Positions 35,646 to 45,067 of a stretch of 64,000 nucleotides of DNA are shown here, in pieces. The notes under the pieces were generated by a model, which saw only the letters and a list, made by a program, of their open reading frames with translations, was not told the DNA's origin and ran no database searches. The DNA comes from an uncultured Pelagibacteraceae bacterium (GTDB taxonomy: Bacteria > Pseudomonadota > Alphaproteobacteria > Pelagibacterales > Pelagibacteraceae), in NCBI GenBank assembly GCA_902557385.1, contig CACDZF010000002.1:1-64000 (forward strand). The letters are read 5' to 3'. The stretch's first letter is position 1; the number at the start of each line of letters is the position of its first letter. The translations under genes were made by a program, and so were the position numbers.

Positions 35646-37466
35646 TTAGTGTGATTTAGCAAGTACTGTTTTACCGCTAGGTACACGTACTTCATCAACC
35701 ATTCTTTGAGTAGCTGCATCTGGTGCTTTAGTAATTAAACTAACAACAACCATAGATACTAAACTAACCAATGATCCAACTATTCCGAATGTAAGTTGAG
35801 TTATACCCCAGAATCCAGCTCCGCCATTACGTACCCAAATTAGATACGCAGTACCAGAAATTAGACCTAGAAGCATTCCCGCAACAGCGCCCGGTGCATT
35901 TGCTCTCTTCCACCATACACCAAGTACAAGTGGGAAGAACAATCCTGACATTGCAAAGTCAAAAGCCCATATAACTGAACCTAAGATACCTTGGATCTCA
36001 AGAGCTGCAATAGATGCTCCAGCAAAACCAATTAAGAATAATAATACCCTTGCAACAATTAGTCTTTTAGCTGTTTCTGCTTTAGGATTAATGATTTTAT
36101 AGTAAATGTCATGAGACAGTGCGTTTGAAATCGCAAGAACTAAACCGTCTGCAGTTGACATGGCAGCAGCCATACCTCCAGCAGCAACAAGTCCTGAAAT
36201 TACATAAGGCAATCCAGCAATCTCTGGAGTAGCTAATACTACAGCTTTACCACCCATGAAAAACTCATTCAACTCAAGTTTTCCATTTCCGTTAAAGTCG
36301 CTTACAAACATTAAGTTCGCTTGGTTCCAGTTTTGGTACCAGTCTAGTGCTTGTACATCAGAAATTGATTTACCAATAATACCTGTTGAAAGGTTTGGAT
36401 CCATCAGTGACAGTTTTGATAATGTAGCTAACATTGGTGCTGAAGAATAAAGTAGGAATATAAAGAATAATGACCAACCTACTGATCTTCTAGCAGTTTT
36501 TACACTAGGAGTAGTAAAATATCTCATCATCACGTGAGGTAATGAAGCTGTTCCAGCCATCATACAAACCGCTAATGAAATAAATTTCCAAGGTGTAGTG
36601 TTAACTTCAGAATGTGCTTTAGTTATACCAGCTAAGCCTTTTGGCACTGTAGCCAAATCGGCCGCAGAGTTTTTAACAGAACCTAAACCAAATTGGCTTT
36701 CCAGTTCAGCAATTCTAGCTACTTCATCAGCTAACATAAAGTGCGGAAAGAAACCGGCACCCATTTTATTGCTTATCCAGAATACTGGTAATAAGTATGC
36801 TATGATTAGCACGATATATTGTGCAACCTGCGTCCATGTAACTGCTCTCATACCGCCAAGCATAGAACACATCAAGATACTTGCTAAACCAACATAAACC
36901 GCAATTCCAAATGGAATATCTAGTGCTACAGAAGCAATTGTTCCTGTTGCATTGATTTGTGCTGTTACGTAAGTAAATGAAGCAACTGTTAAGACTAAAA
37001 CTGCAGATAATCTAGCTAAGTTTCCACCGTATCTAGTACCAATAAAGTCTGGCACTGTGTAACATCCAAACTTTCTTAAGTAAGGTGCTAAAAGTGATGC
37101 AACTAGTACATATCCACCTGTCCATCCTACTAACAGAGCCATATAACCATAACCTTTAAAATAAATTCCTCCTGCCATTGCAACGAATGAAGCACCAGAC
37201 ATCCAGTCTGCTGCCGTTGCCATTCCGTTGAAAACAGTTGGAACTTGTCTTCCAGCTACGTAATACGCATCTGCTTGCATAGTTCGAGATAACCAACCAA
37301 TGAAAGCATAAATAAAAACAGTAAATGCAACGAAGAAAATACCTATTAATTTCGCTGACATACCCGCTTGTTCTGCTATCGCCATTAAGATTATGAATAC
37401 TAGGAAACCCCCAGTATAAATTCCATAAACTTTTGGCAGGTTATCTATAAATTTTCCTTTAATCAT
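35646..37466 (-). CDS. Sodium:solute symporter, large subunit (VC_2705 / ActP-like subfamily)
   Basis: 606-residue sodium:solute symporter family (SSF) transporter with about 13 membrane segments. Family motifs include YYVAGRQVPTVFNGMATAADWMSGASFVAMAGGIYFKGYG, CYTVPDFIGTRYGG, LPHVMMRYFTTPSVKTARRS and AAGGMAAAMSTADGLVLAISNALSHD. The acs gene just upstream on the same strand and the DUF4212 partner suggest import of acetate or another small carboxylate. It contains an EF-hand-like loop at residues 390-401. Base composition is less AT-rich than neighbours, as often seen for highly expressed genes. Confidence 0.92.
   Translation of the reverse strand: MIKGKFIDNLPKVYGIYTGGFLVFIILMAIAEQAGMSAKLIGIFFVAFTVFIYAFIGWLSRTMQADAYYVAGRQVPTVFNGMATAADWMSGASFVAMAGGIYFKGYGYMALLVGWTGGYVLVASLLAPYLRKFGCYTVPDFIGTRYGGNLARLSAVLVLTVASFTYVTAQINATGTIASVALDIPFGIAVYVGLASILMCSMLGGMRAVTWTQVAQYIVLIIAYLLPVFWISNKMGAGFFPHFMLADEVARIAELESQFGLGSVKNSAADLATVPKGLAGITKAHSEVNTTPWKFISLAVCMMAGTASLPHVMMRYFTTPSVKTARRSVGWSLFFIFLLYSSAPMLATLSKLSLMDPNLSTGIIGKSISDVQALDWYQNWNQANLMFVSDFNGNGKLELNEFFMGGKAVVLATPEIAGLPYVISGLVAAGGMAAAMSTADGLVLAISNALSHDIYYKIINPKAETAKRLIVARVLLFLIGFAGASIAALEIQGILGSVIWAFDFAMSGLFFPLVLGVWWKRANAPGAVAGMLLGLISGTAYLIWVRNGGAGFWGITQLTFGIVGSLVSLVSMVVVSLITKAPDAATQRMVDEVRVPSGKTVLAKSH
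36264..36299 (-). other. EF-hand-like calcium-binding loop in the symporter
   Basis: Residues 390-401, DFNGNGKLELNE, match the canonical 12-residue EF loop D-x-[DNS]-x-[DNS]-G-x-[ILV]-x-x-x-E at every position. It lies in the loop after LMFVS and before a hydrophobic segment starting AVVLATPEIAGLPYVISG. A single loop is visible; EF-hands usually pair. Calcium binding is inferred only. Confidence 0.6.
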
Positions 37467-37468
37467 AT

Positions 37469-37732
37469 TTAGTCACCCTCTCTTTCAGTATAACCAAATT
37501 CTTCATCTATTTTTTCTTGTCTATTTGCAAACCAAAAAATTAGTATTACGAAAATTCCAAGAGACCCTTGACATGTCATATAATATGACAATGGATATCC
37601 TAACGGTCTAAAATTAGATGCTTCCATTTCGGCTCCGAAGAAAAAGATGCCAATTGAGAACACAAACCAGATCGCCAAAGTTACGAATAGGTGATTTCTG
37701 GTTTTTTCCCAATGTTGTGCTTGTTTTGACAT
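37469..37732 (-). CDS. Sodium:solute symporter small subunit (DUF4212)
   Basis: 87 residues: HWEKTRNHLFVTLAIWFVFSIGIFFFG, FRPLGYPLSYYMTCQGSLGIFVILIFWFANRQEKIDEEFG. Two membrane segments and the PLGYPLSYYxxxQGS core are typical of DUF4212 proteins encoded directly before VC_2705-type symporters. The large-subunit start follows 2 bases later. Preceded by a strong ribosome-binding site. Confidence 0.93.
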   Translation of the reverse strand: MSKQAQHWEKTRNHLFVTLAIWFVFSIGIFFFGAEMEASNFRPLGYPLSYYMTCQGSLGIFVILIFWFANRQEKIDEEFGYTEREGD

Positions 37733-37739
37733 TTTTAAT

Positions 37740-37746
37740 CCTCCCT
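37740..37746 (-). promoter_or_regulatory. Strong Shine-Dalgarno of the symporter small subunit
   Basis: AGGGAGG on the minus strand, 7 bases before the ATG at 37732. Most genes here have weak or no recognisable ribosome-binding sites, so this suggests high translation of the transporter. Confidence 0.7.
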
Positions 37747-37795
37747 ATAGGTTAAAAGACGTGAGCATACTTATAAAAATTAATATTGAAACCCC

Positions 37796-37811
37796 TAATA
37801 TCCTGGTATTA
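37796..37811. promoter_or_regulatory. Possible operator palindrome between symporter and unknown gene
   Basis: TAATATCCTGGTATTA is symmetric except at one base pair and lies in the 117-base divergent gap between the symporter operon and the gene at 37850. A second partial copy of the half-site (AGTATTATTA) follows. Could bind a dimeric regulator; sequence alone does not prove it. Confidence 0.3.
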
Positions 37812-37849
37812 GCTAGTATTATTAAATATAAAACAACCTGAACTAGAAA

Positions 37850-38476
37850 ATGGCACTAAAGTATAGATTTAACTTAAAAGATATAAAGCTAGAAGACTTT
37901 AAGGTTTATCTGCTTGCATTATTTAAAGCATTTATACCAAAGAAAAAAATTAAAAATATTGATGAATTAAAAGAATTTATTCAAAAAAAATCAGCATGGG
38001 TATCCCAAGTAACTTTATATGGTTATTTAAAAACAAGAATGGGAACAAGATATGTTTTACACTTTGATAACGAAGCATTGTTAGAATCAATTAATAAAGC
38101 TAAATGGAATATTTATTCAGTGGCATTACAAGATCTAACTTTTTTTGCTTTTTCATACTTGAATGCTTTTTTTAACTATCAAGAAGTTGACAATGCAAAA
38201 AAGATTTATGAGGGAATTTTAGATGATGAAATTTCTAATGGGATGCCACTTGATGTAATAGAAAAAGGAAAAAAAAATTTCGAAGAACGTTTACAAAAAA
38301 TAAATTGGAAAACTCATTTCAAATCTTTACCATTTAATGATAGCGCTTTGTCTTTATATGATTGGGCACCTATTGCCGAAGAACTAAAAGTTTTAGATAG
38401 AAAAATAGTTTTAAATTCAATGATCCTTAAATGGGATAATATTAAAGAAGAATTTATAAAATTAATTAAATTTTAA
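37850..38476 (+). CDS. Conserved-looking protein of unknown function
   Basis: 208 residues that I do not recognise. No signal peptide or clear membrane span. It is mostly predicted-helical with many Trp/Tyr/Phe: [61 protein letters not shown], then a C-terminal [15 protein letters not shown]. The gene is divergent from the symporter operon and convergent with acs (4-base overlap), sitting inside an acetate-type module. A role linked to that module is only suggested by position. Confidence 0.65.
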   Translation: MALKYRFNLKDIKLEDFKVYLLALFKAFIPKKKIKNIDELKEFIQKKSAWVSQVTLYGYLKTRMGTRYVLHFDNEALLESINKAKWNIYSVALQDLTFFAFSYLNAFFNYQEVDNAKKIYEGILDDEISNGMPLDVIEKGKKNFEERLQKINWKTHFKSLPFNDSALSLYDWAPIAEELKVLDRKIVLNSMILKWDNIKEEFIKLIKF

Positions 38477-40512
38477 TTATTTTTTCTATTTTCGACCAAA
38501 CTTTCAACAACACTTGGATCTGCTAGCGTGGTAGTATCACCTAATTGATCATGCTCGTTAGCTGCGATTTTTCTTAGAATTCTTCGCATAATTTTTCCAG
38601 ATCTAGTTTTTGGAAGTCCAGGGGAAAAATGTATAAGGTCAGGAGTTGCAATTGGTCCTATTTGTTTTCTAACCCAAAGTTTTAATTCTCTTTCTAGATC
38701 TAAATTTTCTTTTTCATTAGCATTCAAGGTTACATAACAATACAATCCATTTCCTTTAATATCATGAGGATAACCTACAACTGCAGCCTCAGCTACTTTG
38801 GGATGTGCAACAAAAGCACTTTCTATCTCTGCTGTTCCCAAATTGTGACCAGAGACTATGATTACATCATCTACTCTACCTGTGATCCAATAATATCCAT
38901 CCTTATCTCTCCTACATCCATCACCAGTAAAATATTTTCCATCAAATTGTGAAAAGTAAGTATCTATAAATCTTTGGTGATCGCCATAAACAGTTCTCAT
39001 TTGCCCAGGCCATGATTGAGCTATACATAATCTACCTTGGCATTCACCATGTAAAGTTTGTCCCTTTTCATCAACAATAACTGGTTTAATTCCATAAAAT
39101 GGTTTTGTTGCAGATCCGGGCTTTAAATTTATTGCACCAGTTTGAGGGCTAATTAATATTCCTCCCGTTTCAGTTTGCCACCATGTATCAACAATAGGAC
39201 ATTTTGAATTTCCAACTGTTTTAAAATACCACATCCATGCTTCTGGATTAATCGGTTCTCCAACAGTTCCTAATAGTTTTAGAGATTTCCTTGAAGTTTT
39301 TTTTACAGGTGAATTTCCTTCTCTCATAAGAGCCCTTATTGCTGTAGGTGCTGTATAAAAAATATTTACTTTATGTTTATCAACAATTTGCCACCATCTA
39401 GAGCTATCTGGATATGTTGGTATTCCTTCAAACATTATAGTTGTTGCTCCATTAGCAAGAGGCCCATAGATTATATAGCTATGACCAGTTATCCAGCCGA
39501 TGTCAGCAGTACACCAGTAAATATCTTTTGGTTTATAATTAAAAATATATTGATGTGTCATAGAAGCATAAACCATGTAACCACCTGTAGTATGCAAAAC
39601 TCCCTTAGGCTTTCCAGTTGAGCCTGATGTATATAATATAAACAAAGGGTCCTCTGCATTCATTTCTTCTGGTTCACAATTAGTTGAAACATTTTTTATC
39701 ATATCTTCGTACCAAACATCTCTTTCACTATTCCAATTGATATAATTTCCAGTTCTTTTAACTACGATACATTTTTTTATATCTCTGCATTTGGATAATG
39801 CTTGGTCAGTAATATCTTTAAGTGAAATGAGCTTTCCTCCTCTTACTCCTTCATCTGCAGTTATTACATAATCTGATTCACAGTCATCAATTCTTCCAGC
39901 TATAGAGTCTGGGGAAAAACCACCAAATATAATTGAGTGTACGGCTCCTATTCTCGCACATGCTAGCATAGTAAAAGCTAATTCTGGGATCATTGTGAGA
40001 TAAATGGTAACTCTGTCACCTTTTTTAACTCCCAATTGCTTGAGTCCATTTGCTACTCTCGATACTTCTTTATGTAATTGTTTGTAAGAAATTTTTTTAG
40101 TATCTTTTGGGTCATCACCAACCCAAATTATTGCAGTTTTATCTTTTTTATCTTTTAAATGTCTATCAATGCAATTAGCAGATGCATTTAAAGTTCCATC
40201 CTCATACCACTTTATGTAGACCTCATCTTTACTATATTTAACATTTTTAATTTTTTTGTATGGCTTAATCCAAGTTATTCTTTTTCCTTCTTTTTTCCAA
40301 AAATCTTCATTGTTTTTAATTGATTTTTTATATTTTTTTTCATATCCAGATTTATTTATCAGGGCTCTTTTAACCCACTCACTTTTAATTTTAATATTCA
40401 AATCGCTATTAGATTGAACTTTTTTATTCTTTTTTCTATTTGAAGATTTGTTTCTTTTTTTAAGTTTTTTAAAAACTCTTTTTTTTTTTGTTTTTTTAGA
40501 TCTCTTAGCCAT
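38473..40512 (-). CDS. acs: Acetyl-CoA synthetase with basic N-terminal tail
   Basis: AMP-forming acetate-CoA ligase. 679 residues: [67 protein letters not shown], the AMP-binding loop [57 protein letters not shown], and the acetylatable Lys in [18 protein letters not shown]. The first 33 residues contain 19 Lys or Arg, an extension not usual for Acs. No other in-frame Met precedes the conserved core. Likely works with the symporter genes at 35.6-37.7 kb. Confidence 0.96.
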   Translation of the reverse strand: MAKRSKKTKKKRVFKKLKKRNKSSNRKKNKKVQSNSDLNIKIKSEWVKRALINKSGYEKKYKKSIKNNEDFWKKEGKRITWIKPYKKIKNVKYSKDEVYIKWYEDGTLNASANCIDRHLKDKKDKTAIIWVGDDPKDTKKISYKQLHKEVSRVANGLKQLGVKKGDRVTIYLTMIPELAFTMLACARIGAVHSIIFGGFSPDSIAGRIDDCESDYVITADEGVRGGKLISLKDITDQALSKCRDIKKCIVVKRTGNYINWNSERDVWYEDMIKNVSTNCEPEEMNAEDPLFILYTSGSTGKPKGVLHTTGGYMVYASMTHQYIFNYKPKDIYWCTADIGWITGHSYIIYGPLANGATTIMFEGIPTYPDSSRWWQIVDKHKVNIFYTAPTAIRALMREGNSPVKKTSRKSLKLLGTVGEPINPEAWMWYFKTVGNSKCPIVDTWWQTETGGILISPQTGAINLKPGSATKPFYGIKPVIVDEKGQTLHGECQGRLCIAQSWPGQMRTVYGDHQRFIDTYFSQFDGKYFTGDGCRRDKDGYYWITGRVDDVIIVSGHNLGTAEIESAFVAHPKVAEAAVVGYPHDIKGNGLYCYVTLNANEKENLDLERELKLWVRKQIGPIATPDLIHFSPGLPKTRSGKIMRRILRKIAANEHDQLGDTTTLADPSVVESLVENRKNN

Positions 40513-40515
40513 GAT

Positions 40516-40938
40516 TTATTTTGTTTGAATACTACCTATCTTATTAATAATTTTCCAGCTTTTAGAGTCTATTTCCATCACTGATAATCTGCTTTGTTTT
40601 ATAAGAGATAAGTGAACTAATTCTTTATTTTTTTTAATATTTTCTAGTGTTACTGGTTTTTTTAATAGACTTTTAAACTTGACTTTTACTGCAACAAATC
40701 TTTTTTTCTTGTCTGAAGGATCAATAAAAGCTTTCTTAATTACTTCCACAATTCCAACTATTTCTTTTCCAATATTTGAGTGATAAAAAAAACATAAATC
40801 TCCTTTATTCATTTTTTTTAAATTATTTGCAGCCTGATAATTTCTAACACCATCCCATATAGTTCCTTTTGCGCCATCTTTTTTTTGCTGAGATATAGAC
40901 CAAACATCTGGCTCAGATTTGAGTAACCAATACTGCAT
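40516..40938 (-). CDS. EVE-domain protein
   Basis: 140 residues of the EVE (PUA-like) family: QYWLLKSEPDVWSISQQKKDGAKGTIWDGVRNYQAANNLKKMNKGDLCFFYHSNIGKEIVGIVEVIKKAFIDPSDKKKRFVAVKVKF. EVE domains bind modified bases in DNA or RNA; the cellular role of the bacterial stand-alone form is unclear. Start meets the tsaD stop at base 40938, an arrangement common in alphaproteobacteria. Confidence 0.92.
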   Translation of the reverse strand: MQYWLLKSEPDVWSISQQKKDGAKGTIWDGVRNYQAANNLKKMNKGDLCFFYHSNIGKEIVGIVEVIKKAFIDPSDKKKRFVAVKVKFKSLLKKPVTLENIKKNKELVHLSLIKQSRLSVMEIDSKSWKIINKIGSIQTK

Positions 40939-42008
40939 TACAATTTTACACCTGCTCCTTTTAAAAAAATAGCTTGTTCATCTAATTGCCATCTTGGTTT
41001 AATAGGGTAGTCTAGATTATTAAATTGTTTTTTTTTAAATTTTTCTAAACCTACCATTGCTATCATTGCAGCATTATCTCCACATAAATTAGTTGGAGGA
41101 AAAATTGGTTCAAAATTTTCTTCATGGCATAAGTTTTCTAAAACTTTTCTAATCTTTTTATTTGCAGCAACACCTCCAGCTACAACAAACTTATTTCCTT
41201 TTTTATTTATCTTTCTAAATTCTTTGAAAGCAATTTTGCTTTTTTTGTAAAGTATTTCCTCAATAGTTTTTTGGAAAGAAGCTGCAAGATCAAATATTTC
41301 TTTTTTAGTTTTAATTTTTTTAGAAATTTTTAAAACTGCAGTCTTAAGGCCAGCGAATGATAAATTGCAACCACCTTTGTTAATTATAGGCTTAGGCAAA
41401 TCAAATTTATTTGGATCTCCTTGCTCTGCGTACTCCTCAATTTGTGGACCTCCAGGAAATTCAATACCAATTAATTTTGCAGTTTTATCAAAAGCTTCAC
41501 CAACCGCATCGTCAATAGTTGTTCCCAGCCTTTTATACTTTCCTAAATTTTTAACACTTAGAAATTGACTGTGCCCACCAGAAATTAAAAGCAACAAATA
41601 TGGGTAATCAAGCTTTGAATTTAATTTTGGGCTTAATGCATGTCCTTCAAGATGATTAACGGCAATAAAAGGTTTTTTCAATGAAGCAGCAACTGCTTTT
41701 CCAAAATTAAGACCAACAGACAAACAAACAATAAGTCCTGGACCAGCTGTAGCTGCTACAGCATCAATATTTTTTATATTTATTCCACTTTCGGAAATAG
41801 CTTTTTTTGATATTAAATCAATTTTTTCTGCATGGGATCTTGCTGCAAGTTCTGGAACAACTCCTCCAAACTCTTTATGAACATCAACTTGACTAGAAAT
41901 GATGTTGGATAAAATTTTAACGTTTCCCTCTTCATTTTCTTGTATTATTGAAGCTGCGGTTTCGTCACAGCTTGTTTCAATTCCTAATATTATAGGTTTT
42001 TTTTTCAT
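40938..42008 (-). CDS. tsaD: tRNA threonylcarbamoyladenosine transferase TsaD
   Basis: Transfers threonylcarbamoyl to A37 of ANN-decoding tRNAs. 356 residues: ILGIETSCDETAASII at the start, GGVVPELAARSHAEKI, metal-binding NHLEGHALSP, LISGGHSQFL, GTTIDDAVGEAFDKTAKLIGIEFPGGP, NLSFAGLKTAV and VAGGVAANKKIR. Divergent from hemC across 60 bases, a classical tsaD/hemC pairing. Confidence 0.98.
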   Translation of the reverse strand: MKKKPIILGIETSCDETAASIIQENEEGNVKILSNIISSQVDVHKEFGGVVPELAARSHAEKIDLISKKAISESGINIKNIDAVAATAGPGLIVCLSVGLNFGKAVAASLKKPFIAVNHLEGHALSPKLNSKLDYPYLLLLISGGHSQFLSVKNLGKYKRLGTTIDDAVGEAFDKTAKLIGIEFPGGPQIEEYAEQGDPNKFDLPKPIINKGGCNLSFAGLKTAVLKISKKIKTKKEIFDLAASFQKTIEEILYKKSKIAFKEFRKINKKGNKFVVAGGVAANKKIRKVLENLCHEENFEPIFPPTNLCGDNAAMIAMVGLEKFKKKQFNNLDYPIKPRWQLDEQAIFLKGAGVKL

Positions 42009-42068
42009 TAAATTAGTTTTTATAAATAATACAATCTCAATGTAAGATATGGATTATAAACAAATTAA

Positions 42069-42983
42069 ATGAAAAGCAAAAAAATAATTATTGGTACTCG
42101 TGGTAGTAAATTAGCATTAATTTATGCCGAAAGAGCCAAAGCTGAACTTAAAAATTTATTAAAAGAGACCGATATTGAAATAAAAAAAATAACAACAAAA
42201 GGAGACCTAATTCAAGATGTAAGACTTTCTGAAACAGGTGGCAAAGGATTATTTTGTAAACTAATTGAAGAAGAATTAATAAATAAAAAAATAGACATAG
42301 CTATTCACGCTCTTAAAGATCTTCCATCAATAGATACAGAAGGTTTAATTACTAATTGTTTTTTGGAAAGAAATGATCCACGAGAAATTTTAATCAGCAA
42401 AAATAATTTATATTTTCAAAAACTCAAAAAAGACTCTATTGTAGGAACTTCTTCTTTCCGAAGAGAGTTTCAATTAAAAAGAATTAGAAGTGATTTGAAA
42501 TACAAGCTTATAAGAGGAAATGTTGATACAAGAATTAAAAAATTAGATCAAAATCTTTTTGATGCGATAATTTTATCTTATGCAGGAATTAAATCTTTAA
42601 ATTTAACAAATAATATTTCTCAAATTTTTTCTATTTCTGAAATTATTCCCAGTGCGGGGCAAGGAGTTATTGCGTTACAATGTAGAAAAAATGACAACAC
42701 TATTATAAAATTACTAAATAAAATAAATCATAAAAAAACACATTACTGTGTTCTAGCTGAAAGAAATGTATTAAAAATTTTGGAAGGCGATTGTGAAACA
42801 GCAATTGGAGTTTATGCGGAAATAATTGACAAAAAAATCACGTTAGAAGCAGAGTTATTTTCTTTGGATGGGAAACAAAGATTTTATATTAAATCTTCAA
42901 AAGAGCTTAATTTAGCGGCAGAACTTGGTAAAGAAGTTGGTGAAATTCTTAAAAAAAAATCTAAAGATTCATATAAAAAATAA
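42069..42983 (+). CDS. hemC: Hydroxymethylbilane synthase (porphobilinogen deaminase)
   Basis: Joins four porphobilinogens. 304 residues: IIGTRGSKLALIYAERAKAEL, HALKDLPS, GTSSFRREFQLKRIRSDLKYKLIRGNVDTRIKKL, and GDCETAIGVYAEI, where the Cys carries the dipyrromethane cofactor. Followed by hemD after 2 bases; together with hemE/hemH/hemJ near the origin much of the haem pathway is in this window. Confidence 0.97.
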   Translation: MKSKKIIIGTRGSKLALIYAERAKAELKNLLKETDIEIKKITTKGDLIQDVRLSETGGKGLFCKLIEEELINKKIDIAIHALKDLPSIDTEGLITNCFLERNDPREILISKNNLYFQKLKKDSIVGTSSFRREFQLKRIRSDLKYKLIRGNVDTRIKKLDQNLFDAIILSYAGIKSLNLTNNISQIFSISEIIPSAGQGVIALQCRKNDNTIIKLLNKINHKKTHYCVLAERNVLKILEGDCETAIGVYAEIIDKKITLEAELFSLDGKQRFYIKSSKELNLAAELGKEVGEILKKKSKDSYKK

Positions 42984-42985
42984 TT

Positions 42986-43684
42986 ATGCATATTTTATTT
43001 ACTAGACCTCTAGAAGACTGCAAAGAGATAATGGTTAAATTTCAATTATTAGGTCATGAAGTTTCACATATGCCATTAATTTATGTAGAAAAAAAAAATT
43101 ATGATGAAATTGATTTTAAAAGTTTTAAGGCAATAATTTTTACAAGTTCTAACGCTATTAAATTTTTAAATTTAAAAAAAATCGATAAAAAAATTAATTG
43201 TTTTTGTGTAGGAAGCGCTACTGAAAAAAAGGCAAGAAATTTTGGATTTCAAAATACCTTTTCGGCTGAGGGAAATGTTAATAATTTAAAAGAACTTATT
43301 TTACAAAATTTTAATTCATCTGATGGTAAATTACTTTATGTTAGCGGAGAAATTGTTTCTAATGAATTAGATAAAAATCTTATATTAGAAGGATATGATG
43401 TTAAAAGAATAGTGAACTACACCGTCAAACATGTTGAAAATTTAAATGAGGACTTTGTAAAAAAAATTAAAATAAAAATGCCAAACATAGTTTATGTATA
43501 CTCTCAAAATAGCGCATTAAGTTTTTTAAATTTAATTAAAAACTATAATTTAATTAATCTTTGGATGGATACTAATTTGATGTGTATAAGCGAAAAAACC
43601 TCATCTGTTTTGAACGAAATCAAATGGAAAAAAATTTTTATTTTTAGCCCTGGTGAAGAAGAATTTTTGCTATATAAAATTTAG
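42986..43684 (+). CDS. hemD: Uroporphyrinogen-III synthase
   Basis: Cyclises hydroxymethylbilane with D-ring inversion. 232 residues; the family is weakly conserved, but the pattern is present: ILFTRPLEDCKEIMVKFQLLGHEVSHMPLIYVE, AIIFTSSNAIKFL, CVGSATEKKARNFGF, LLYVSGEIVSNEL and VYVYSQNSALSFLNLI. Position directly after hemC supports it. Confidence 0.9.
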   Translation: MHILFTRPLEDCKEIMVKFQLLGHEVSHMPLIYVEKKNYDEIDFKSFKAIIFTSSNAIKFLNLKKIDKKINCFCVGSATEKKARNFGFQNTFSAEGNVNNLKELILQNFNSSDGKLLYVSGEIVSNELDKNLILEGYDVKRIVNYTVKHVENLNEDFVKKIKIKMPNIVYVYSQNSALSFLNLIKNYNLINLWMDTNLMCISEKTSSVLNEIKWKKIFIFSPGEEEFLLYKI

Positions 43685-43686
43685 TT

Positions 43687-44772
43687 ATGGAAATTTTTAA
43701 TAATTTTAAAGAGCTCTTTTTATCCGTTTGGAATAAGGGAATCCTTGGAGTAGATATATTTCAAATTTTAATCGGAATTGCAATTTTTCTTATTTTTTTA
43801 ATTTTTAGAGGAATTATAAGTAGAATAATTATTAAAAGATTAGAAAGCATAGCTAAAAAAACTACCAATAAATTGGATGATACTTTTGTGCAAGCCATGG
43901 AAGGTCCTGCAAGATTCCTTCCAATTGTTATAGGTTTTTTTATTGCAAGTTATTATATGTCTTTTTCTGAAGATAGCAGAGTTGTAGTAGACACAATAAA
44001 CAGAACTTTAATTACCATCTTAATTTTTTGGATAATGCATCAGATAATAGAGCCAATCTCCTACATTTTAAGTGGGTTGGGGAAAGTTTTAACCAGAGAG
44101 TTAATAGGCTGGATTATAAAATCTTTAAAAATTTTAATTTTTATTCTTGGTTTGGCAGCAGTGCTTGAGCTTTGGGGAATAAAAATAGGACCAATTATTG
44201 CTGGATTAGGTTTGTTTGGTGTTGCTGTTGCATTAGGAGCTCAAGATTTGTTTAAAAACTTAATTTCAGGAATATTAGTTCTTGTTGAAAAAAGATTTAA
44301 AATTGGCGATTGGATACTTGTAGAAGACATAATAGAGGGGATAGTTGAAAAAATAGGTTTTAGATCTACGGTAGTAAGAAAGTTTGATAAATCCATAGCA
44401 ATCATTCCAAATTTTCAATTTGCAGAAAATGCAGTAATTAATATTAGCCAAACAACTAATTGGATTATTAGTTGGACAATAAATTTACAATACGACACGA
44501 CTGTTGATCAACTTAAAATAATAAGAAATGAAATAGAAGACTTCATAAAAAAACATGAGGATTATAAGCCAGACCTTGGCTATGCAGTGCGAATAGATAA
44601 ATTCGCTGATAGCTCTATTGATATGTATATAAGATGTTTTACAAAAACAGATGATTGGGACGAGTGGTTAGCTGTTAAAGAAAGACTTGCTATCGGAATT
44701 AAACAAATAGTCGAAAAACATAAAGCCTCATTTGCATTTCCGAGCCAGTCTATTTATGTAGAAAAAAAATGA
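43687..44772 (+). CDS. Small-conductance mechanosensitive channel, MscS family
   Basis: 361 residues: several N-terminal membrane segments, then the MscS pore helix and beta domain signature GIKIGPIIAGLGLFGVAVALGAQDLFKNLISGILVLVEKRFKIGDWILVEDIIEGIVEKIGFRSTVVRKFDKSIAIIPN. Releases solutes during hypo-osmotic shock in characterised members. Two bases after hemD and overlapping yggT by 4 bases. Confidence 0.93.
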   Translation: MEIFNNFKELFLSVWNKGILGVDIFQILIGIAIFLIFLIFRGIISRIIIKRLESIAKKTTNKLDDTFVQAMEGPARFLPIVIGFFIASYYMSFSEDSRVVVDTINRTLITILIFWIMHQIIEPISYILSGLGKVLTRELIGWIIKSLKILIFILGLAAVLELWGIKIGPIIAGLGLFGVAVALGAQDLFKNLISGILVLVEKRFKIGDWILVEDIIEGIVEKIGFRSTVVRKFDKSIAIIPNFQFAENAVINISQTTNWIISWTINLQYDTTVDQLKIIRNEIEDFIKKHEDYKPDLGYAVRIDKFADSSIDMYIRCFTKTDDWDEWLAVKERLAIGIKQIVEKHKASFAFPSQSIYVEKK

Positions 44773-45059
44773 TAGCAATTTTTTATCTGGCTTTACAAAT
44801 CTTAAAACTTTATTCTTATGTTGTAATTGCTAACGTTATTATAAGTTGGCTAGTTGCATTTAATGTTTTAAATACACAAAATAGATTTGTTTACTCTATT
44901 TTAGAATTAACTTATCGATTAACAGATCCAATTTTAAATAAAATAAGACGTTTTTTACCTAATCTAGGCAGTCTAGATATATCACCTGTAATACTACTTT
45001 TGTTGATTTGGTTTATAGAAATGTGTATGAAGCTTTACGTAGCACCAATGATATTTTAG
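44769..45059 (+). CDS. yggT: YggT family membrane protein
   Basis: 96 residues, two membrane segments: VVIANVIISWLVAFNVLN and the conserved core YRLTDPILNKIRRFLPNLGSLDISPVILLLLIWFIE. YggT proteins are linked to osmotic tolerance and to division/partition gene neighbourhoods in various bacteria, without a clear mechanism. Lies between MscS and folD, overlapping the MscS stop (ATGA). Confidence 0.9.
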   Translation: MIAIFYLALQILKLYSYVVIANVIISWLVAFNVLNTQNRFVYSILELTYRLTDPILNKIRRFLPNLGSLDISPVILLLLIWFIEMCMKLYVAPMIF

Positions 45060-45067
45060 CTTAATTT

